8,673 nt of DNA, taken from Candidatus Stahliibacteriota bacterium (GTDB taxonomy: Bacteria > Hydrothermota > Tepidihabitantia > SM23-42). The DNA lies in contig SOIY01000080.1 in assembly GCA_004376785.1 (NCBI GenBank), positions 1 to 8,673 on the forward strand, read 5' to 3'. The notes under the pieces are model-generated. The model worked only from the letters and a program-made list of their open reading frames with translations, was not told where the DNA came from and ran no database searches. This document shows, in pieces, positions 5,650 to 8,673 of the stretch. Within the stretch, counting starts at the first letter, position 1; each line of letters starts with the position of its first letter. The translations under genes were made by a program, and so were the position numbers.

Positions 5650-6015
5650 ATGGAAAAAATTTTAGTTAGTGCTTGTCTGCTTGGTGTAAATTGTCGCCAT
5701 GATGGTAAAAACGCATATCGTAAAAAGATTGTTGCATTGTTAAAAAATAATTATATTATATTTGCTTGTCCTGAGCAACTTGGCGGATTAACTACACCAC
5801 GGCTAAAAAATGAAATTAAGGGAAGAAAAGTAATAAATGAGAAAGGCATTGATGTAACAAAGAATTTTTATCGCGGAGCAAGGGAATTTTTGGCATTAGC
5901 TAAGATGTTTGGCATAAAGAAATTGATTTTAAAAAGTAAAAGTCCATCTTGTGGTAAAGATGGTATTATCTCAAAATTGTTGCCAAAGGGCTTAAAAGTG
6001 GAGTATGTAAAATGA
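5650..6015 (+). CDS. Short DUF523/TudS-like protein, probable iron-sulfur desulfidase family
   Basis: This 121-residue protein begins with the DUF523 signature ILVSACLLGVNCRHDG and carries ACPEQLGGLTTPR and KSKSPSCG. DUF523 includes TudS, which removes sulfur from thiouracil using a [4Fe-4S] cluster held by three conserved cysteines. C9, C40 and C101 here are the likely counterparts, with C15 an additional cysteine. After SPSCG the usual glycine-rich stretch leading to G-D-G-V-T-A is compressed to KDGIISKLL, so the protein is roughly 15-25 residues shorter than most relatives as I recall them. The reading frame is intact and the C-terminus aligns, which points to an internal deletion rather than decay. 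The ATG is preceded by GAGGT at 5636-5640. The gene follows the HAD gene by 36 bp and overlaps the next by 4 bp. Confidence 0.85.
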   Translation: MEKILVSACLLGVNCRHDGKNAYRKKIVALLKNNYIIFACPEQLGGLTTPRLKNEIKGRKVINEKGIDVTKNFYRGAREFLALAKMFGIKKLILKSKSPSCGKDGIISKLLPKGLKVEYVK

Positions 6016-6617
6016 TATTATTTTTTATCCTATTACAAATATTACCAGAAAAAGAGTTCATAGTTTATGAAACGGATGACAAGGGTAAGATAGGTACAAT
6101 GGAAATTACTTCAGAAAAAGATAGTCTTGGATATTATGTAATTTATAGATGGGAGAAAATACTTGAGGTTGTGTTGGACAGCCTTGATATGAGCACATTA
6201 TATGTAAAAAAAACGACAGGCGATAAAGTAGAACTGGAAATTTCAAAGGAAAAGGATTTCAAGGTCAATTTAAGAGGTAGAAGGCATACATATCGAGATG
6301 TTGGTGCGGTGTATGACCGTCATGCAATTGAATTTGCCCTCAGGGGCTTTAAATATAGTAAAGATTTCAAACAGACCATCCGTTTTCATGTGCCGGAATT
6401 TATGATTGTTAATGCTGAATTAAAAGTCATTGGTGAGGAAACTGTTTCAGGTCCAATTGGAGAAATTCTGTGTTGGAAGATTGAGCTGAAACCAAAGGTT
6501 TTATTTTTCAGTTGGAAATTTTATTTTTGGATTGAGGAAGATTACCCTTATCGTTTTATAAGATACGAAGATTCATCAGGCGATCATAGTATTATGCTTA
6601 TAGAATACAAGCAGTAG
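6012..6617 (+). CDS. Probable exported DUF3108-like protein of unknown function
   Basis: This 201-residue protein starts with a hydrophobic stretch (MILFFILLQILP) that looks like a short signal peptide lacking the usual basic N-terminus; no clear cleavage site is visible. The rest is rich in beta-type segments. The second half, containing FALRGFKYSKDFKQTIRF, LKVIGEETVSGPIGEILCWKI and FYFWIEEDYPYRFIRYE, resembles the layout of DUF3108 cell-envelope proteins, where a lipocalin-like or beta-sheet fold handles an unknown ligand. That assignment is by pattern memory. The only plausible start is the ATG overlapping the DUF523 stop (ATGA), so translation is coupled. A hairpin terminator lies just after its stop, making it the last gene of the cluster. 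Confidence 0.7.
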   Translation: MILFFILLQILPEKEFIVYETDDKGKIGTMEITSEKDSLGYYVIYRWEKILEVVLDSLDMSTLYVKKTTGDKVELEISKEKDFKVNLRGRRHTYRDVGAVYDRHAIEFALRGFKYSKDFKQTIRFHVPEFMIVNAELKVIGEETVSGPIGEILCWKIELKPKVLFFSWKFYFWIEEDYPYRFIRYEDSSGDHSIMLIEYKQ

Positions 6618-6622
6618 ACTGC

Positions 6623-6660
6623 CCCGCCCTTTCACAGAAAGAGCGGGATGCGCAATTTTT
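6623..6660 (+). terminator. Intrinsic-type terminator of the galT-like cluster
   Basis: CCCGC (6623-6627) and CTTT (6629-6632) pair with AAAG (6638-6641) and GCGGG (6643-6647), with one C/A mismatch and a 5-nt loop CACAG. Five T residues follow at 6656-6660, a little further from the stem than usual. The position, 6 nt after the stop of the exported-protein gene, fits the end of the operon. Confidence 0.75.
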
Positions 6661-6718
6661 CAACTAAATCAAGATTTAGGAAAAATTGGCATAAAAAACT
6701 CACAAATTACTATAATTC

Positions 6719-6746
6719 TTGACTTCTGAATTTCTGAGAATATAAT
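6719..6746 (+). promoter_or_regulatory. Promoter placing helicase transcription start at its ATG
   Basis: TTGACT (6719-6724, 5 of 6), a 16-bp spacer and a perfect TATAAT (6741-6746) are present. Only CAGGC (five bases) lies between the -10 and the ATG at 6752. The start site falls at or beside that A, so the mRNA should be leaderless. The layout matches the glmS promoter almost exactly. Confidence 0.7.
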
Positions 6747-6751
6747 CAGGC

Positions 6752-8673
6752 ATGGATGACATTCTTTCTGATCTAAATCCAGAACAACAAAAAGCAGTAA
6801 AGATTCGGAAGGGTCCAATTTTGATTCTTGCTGGTGCAGGAAGTGGTAAGACAAAAGTAATCACCTATCGCATTGCCTATTTAATCCATAAAGGTTATGC
6901 TAAACCCCAGGATATTCTGGCAATAACGTTTACAAATAAAGCCGCAGATGAGATGCGGACAAGGATTTTCAAACTTATGGATAATAGTCAGAGTATGTGG
7001 GTTAGAACATTTCATTCAACCTGTGCTAAGATTTTAAGAGATACTCTATTTCACAGAAAACATCTGCAAGAAATCATCGGCGTGACAGGGAACTTTACTA
7101 TTTATGATGAATATGATCAAACGAGTTTAATTAAGGAATGTTTAGATGATTTGAAAATAGACTCAAAAAATTTTTCTCCGTCGTTTGTGTGTTCATGTGT
7201 TAGCAGGATTAAACAGGATCTTCAAACAACCGACACCATAGATAATGATTTAATCTGCAGTATTTATAAATATTACAATAAAAAATTAAAAGAATATAAT
7301 GCCGTAGATTTTGGCGATCTTATCATGAAGGTTGTTGAAATATTTGAAAAAGATAAAGAGACCTTGGAGTATTATCAGGAGCGTTTTAAATATCTTATGG
7401 TTGATGAGTATCAGGATACTAACAGAGCACAGTATGTGTTGACAAAGTTACTGGCTGAAAAATATCGTAATTTGTGTGTTGTTGGCGATGATGACCAATC
7501 GATTTATTCCTGGCGCGGTGCTGAGATAAGAAATATTTTGGACTTTGAAATAGATTTTCCTGATGCTGTTGTCATAAAACTCGAACAGAATTACCGATCT
7601 ACAAAAACAATACTGAAAGCAGCTTCTGCAGTCGTTAAAAATAATGCACACCGTAAATCCAAGGTTCTCTGGTGTGATAATGAAGATGGTGAAAAGGTCG
7701 AATTTTGTGCGGCAGAGGATGTTCACACAGAGGCTGCTTACGTAGCACGGAAAGTTGTTGAATTGAACCTACAAGGAGTTGATCTGAGTAAAGTCGCAAT
7801 CTTTTATCGTGTTAATTATCAATCACGGGTTTTTGAAGAGTGTTTTGTAAGGTTTCGAATTCCTTATGAGGTTGTTGGTTCTTTAAAATTCTACGAGCGG
7901 TCAGAGATAAAAAATGTTCTTGCTTATCTTAAAGTGATTAATAATACAAGGGATTCGGTGAGTCTGAAAAGGATAATAAATATACCATCACGTAAGATAG
8001 GATATGTAACTATTGAAAAAGTATCAGCATACAGTAAGGAAAACATGATTTCACTTTACGAAGCATTGTTAAGGATCGATGATGTCAAAAACATAGATAA
8101 AAATACAAAAAACCGCATAAAGCATTTTATACAAATGTTAAAAGAATTTACTGTTTTGCGTGATCGATTGAATCTTTATAATTTTGCCTTGCAGGTTATT
8201 GAAGATTCAGGATATTTGGCGAGTTTGGGGCAGGATAAGACTGAAAAGGATTACTTTAGGCGCAAAAATGTAGAGGAGTTGTTGATTTCTATAAGAGACT
8301 ATACCACACAACATCCAGAGGCGACAATCCAGGATTATTTAGCGGATGTTTCGTTGCGTAGTGAAATTGATGAATGGGACGGGTCAACACAGCGCGTTAG
8401 TTTGATGACCTTACACAATGCCAAGGGGTTAGAGTTTGATACGGTTTTTATAACTGGATTAGAAAATGGCTTAATTCCGCATCGTAAATCTCAGGAAGAT
8501 GAACAGCAATACGAGGAGGAAAGGCGGCTTCTTTATGTTGGTATAACACGTGCCCGTAAAAAATTATTCATAACATATGCTAAACAGAGGGATATGTTGC
8601 GTGGAGGTTTCATATACACAACAATTTCACCCTTTTTTAGAGAAATCCCTTACGAGCTTTTTGCCACTACCGT
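6752..8673 (+). CDS. UvrD/PcrA-type superfamily 1A DNA helicase, 3' end outside window
   Basis: This is an ATP-driven 3'-5' helicase used in nucleotide excision repair, replication restart or transcription-coupled repair. The frame stays open for 640 codons to the window edge, so the C-terminus is missing; family members are usually about 650-750 residues. Motifs in order: LNPEQQKAV (8-16, adenine-binding Q motif), Walker A AGAGSGKT (27-34, K33), ITFTNKAADEM (58-68), TFHS (86-89), Walker B VDEYQDT (217-223), GDDDQSIYSWRGA (245-257), QNYRST (279-284), VSLMTLHNAKGLEFD (549-563) and EEERRLLYVGITRARKKL (588-605). The start is the ATG giving MDDILSDLNPEQ, the usual family N-terminus. No Shine-Dalgarno precedes it, and the promoter -10 ends 5 bp upstream. 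UvrD and PcrA cannot be told apart here; Rep is a less likely alternative. Confidence 0.95.
   Translation, partial: MDDILSDLNPEQQKAVKIRKGPILILAGAGSGKTKVITYRIAYLIHKGYAKPQDILAITFTNKAADEMRTRIFKLMDNSQSMWVRTFHSTCAKILRDTLFHRKHLQEIIGVTGNFTIYDEYDQTSLIKECLDDLKIDSKNFSPSFVCSCVSRIKQDLQTTDTIDNDLICSIYKYYNKKLKEYNAVDFGDLIMKVVEIFEKDKETLEYYQERFKYLMVDEYQDTNRAQYVLTKLLAEKYRNLCVVGDDDQSIYSWRGAEIRNILDFEIDFPDAVVIKLEQNYRSTKTILKAASAVVKNNAHRKSKVLWCDNEDGEKVEFCAAEDVHTEAAYVARKVVELNLQGVDLSKVAIFYRVNYQSRVFEECFVRFRIPYEVVGSLKFYERSEIKNVLAYLKVINNTRDSVSLKRIINIPSRKIGYVTIEKVSAYSKENMISLYEALLRIDDVKNIDKNTKNRIKHFIQMLKEFTVLRDRLNLYNFALQVIEDSGYLASLGQDKTEKDYFRRKNVEELLISIRDYTTQHPEATIQDYLADVSLRSEIDEWDGSTQRVSLMTLHNAKGLEFDTVFITGLENGLIPHRKSQEDEQQYEEERRLLYVGITRARKKLFITYAKQRDMLRGGFIYTTISPFFREIPYELFATT

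Noticed and set aside
6711..6716. Another TATAAT upstream of the helicase gene
   Set aside because: No -35-like hexamer at a suitable distance upstream; the copy at 6741-6746 has a 5 of 6 -35 at 16 bp.

Overview
This AT-rich window comes from a bacterium. It carries seven protein genes, all on the + strand, and the last one runs off the right edge. No rRNA, tRNA, transposase or CRISPR array was seen. The genes are housekeeping or metabolic: a NarL-type response regulator, GlmS, endonuclease V, a GalT-family nucleotidylyltransferase, a HAD phosphatase, a short DUF523/TudS-like protein, a probable exported protein and a UvrD/PcrA helicase. This gene mix and the style of the intergenic repeats fit an uncultured candidate-phylum bacterium (something like WOR-3). 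That placement is a weak guess from general resemblance, not a demonstrated assignment.

Layout. Bases 1-190 hold a candidate promoter with a dyad in its spacer and then the ribosome binding site of the response regulator (191-850). The 167-bp gap before glmS holds three tandem TCGATNC heptamers, small hairpins, an 8-bp inverted repeat and a near-perfect sigma70-type promoter. glmS (1018-2844) is followed after 6 bp by a TTG-started endonuclease V gene (2851-3492). Next comes a 430-bp gene-free stretch with two tandem hairpins and four related 12-bp arms in alternating orientation about 90 bp apart, which form two long inverted-repeat units. A compact cluster follows: galT-like, HAD phosphatase, DUF523/TudS-like and a secreted DUF3108-like protein. 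It has two ATGA overlaps and ends at an intrinsic-type terminator (6623-6660). The helicase gene (6752 to the edge) has its own promoter.

The most notable signal is promoter architecture. For both glmS and the helicase, a -35/-10 pair with a 16-bp spacer ends only 5-6 bp before the ATG, and no ribosome binding site is present. The predicted transcript therefore starts at or next to the A of the start codon. The response regulator, galT and DUF523 genes instead have Shine-Dalgarno sequences, and coupled genes overlap. The organism probably mixes leaderless and SD-led initiation. Other points for a second look are the alternating repeat array, an unusual H-A-H-S-E active-site motif in the GalT-like enzyme, and a DUF523 protein lacking a loop found in most relatives. 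I see no clear new defence or mobile system.
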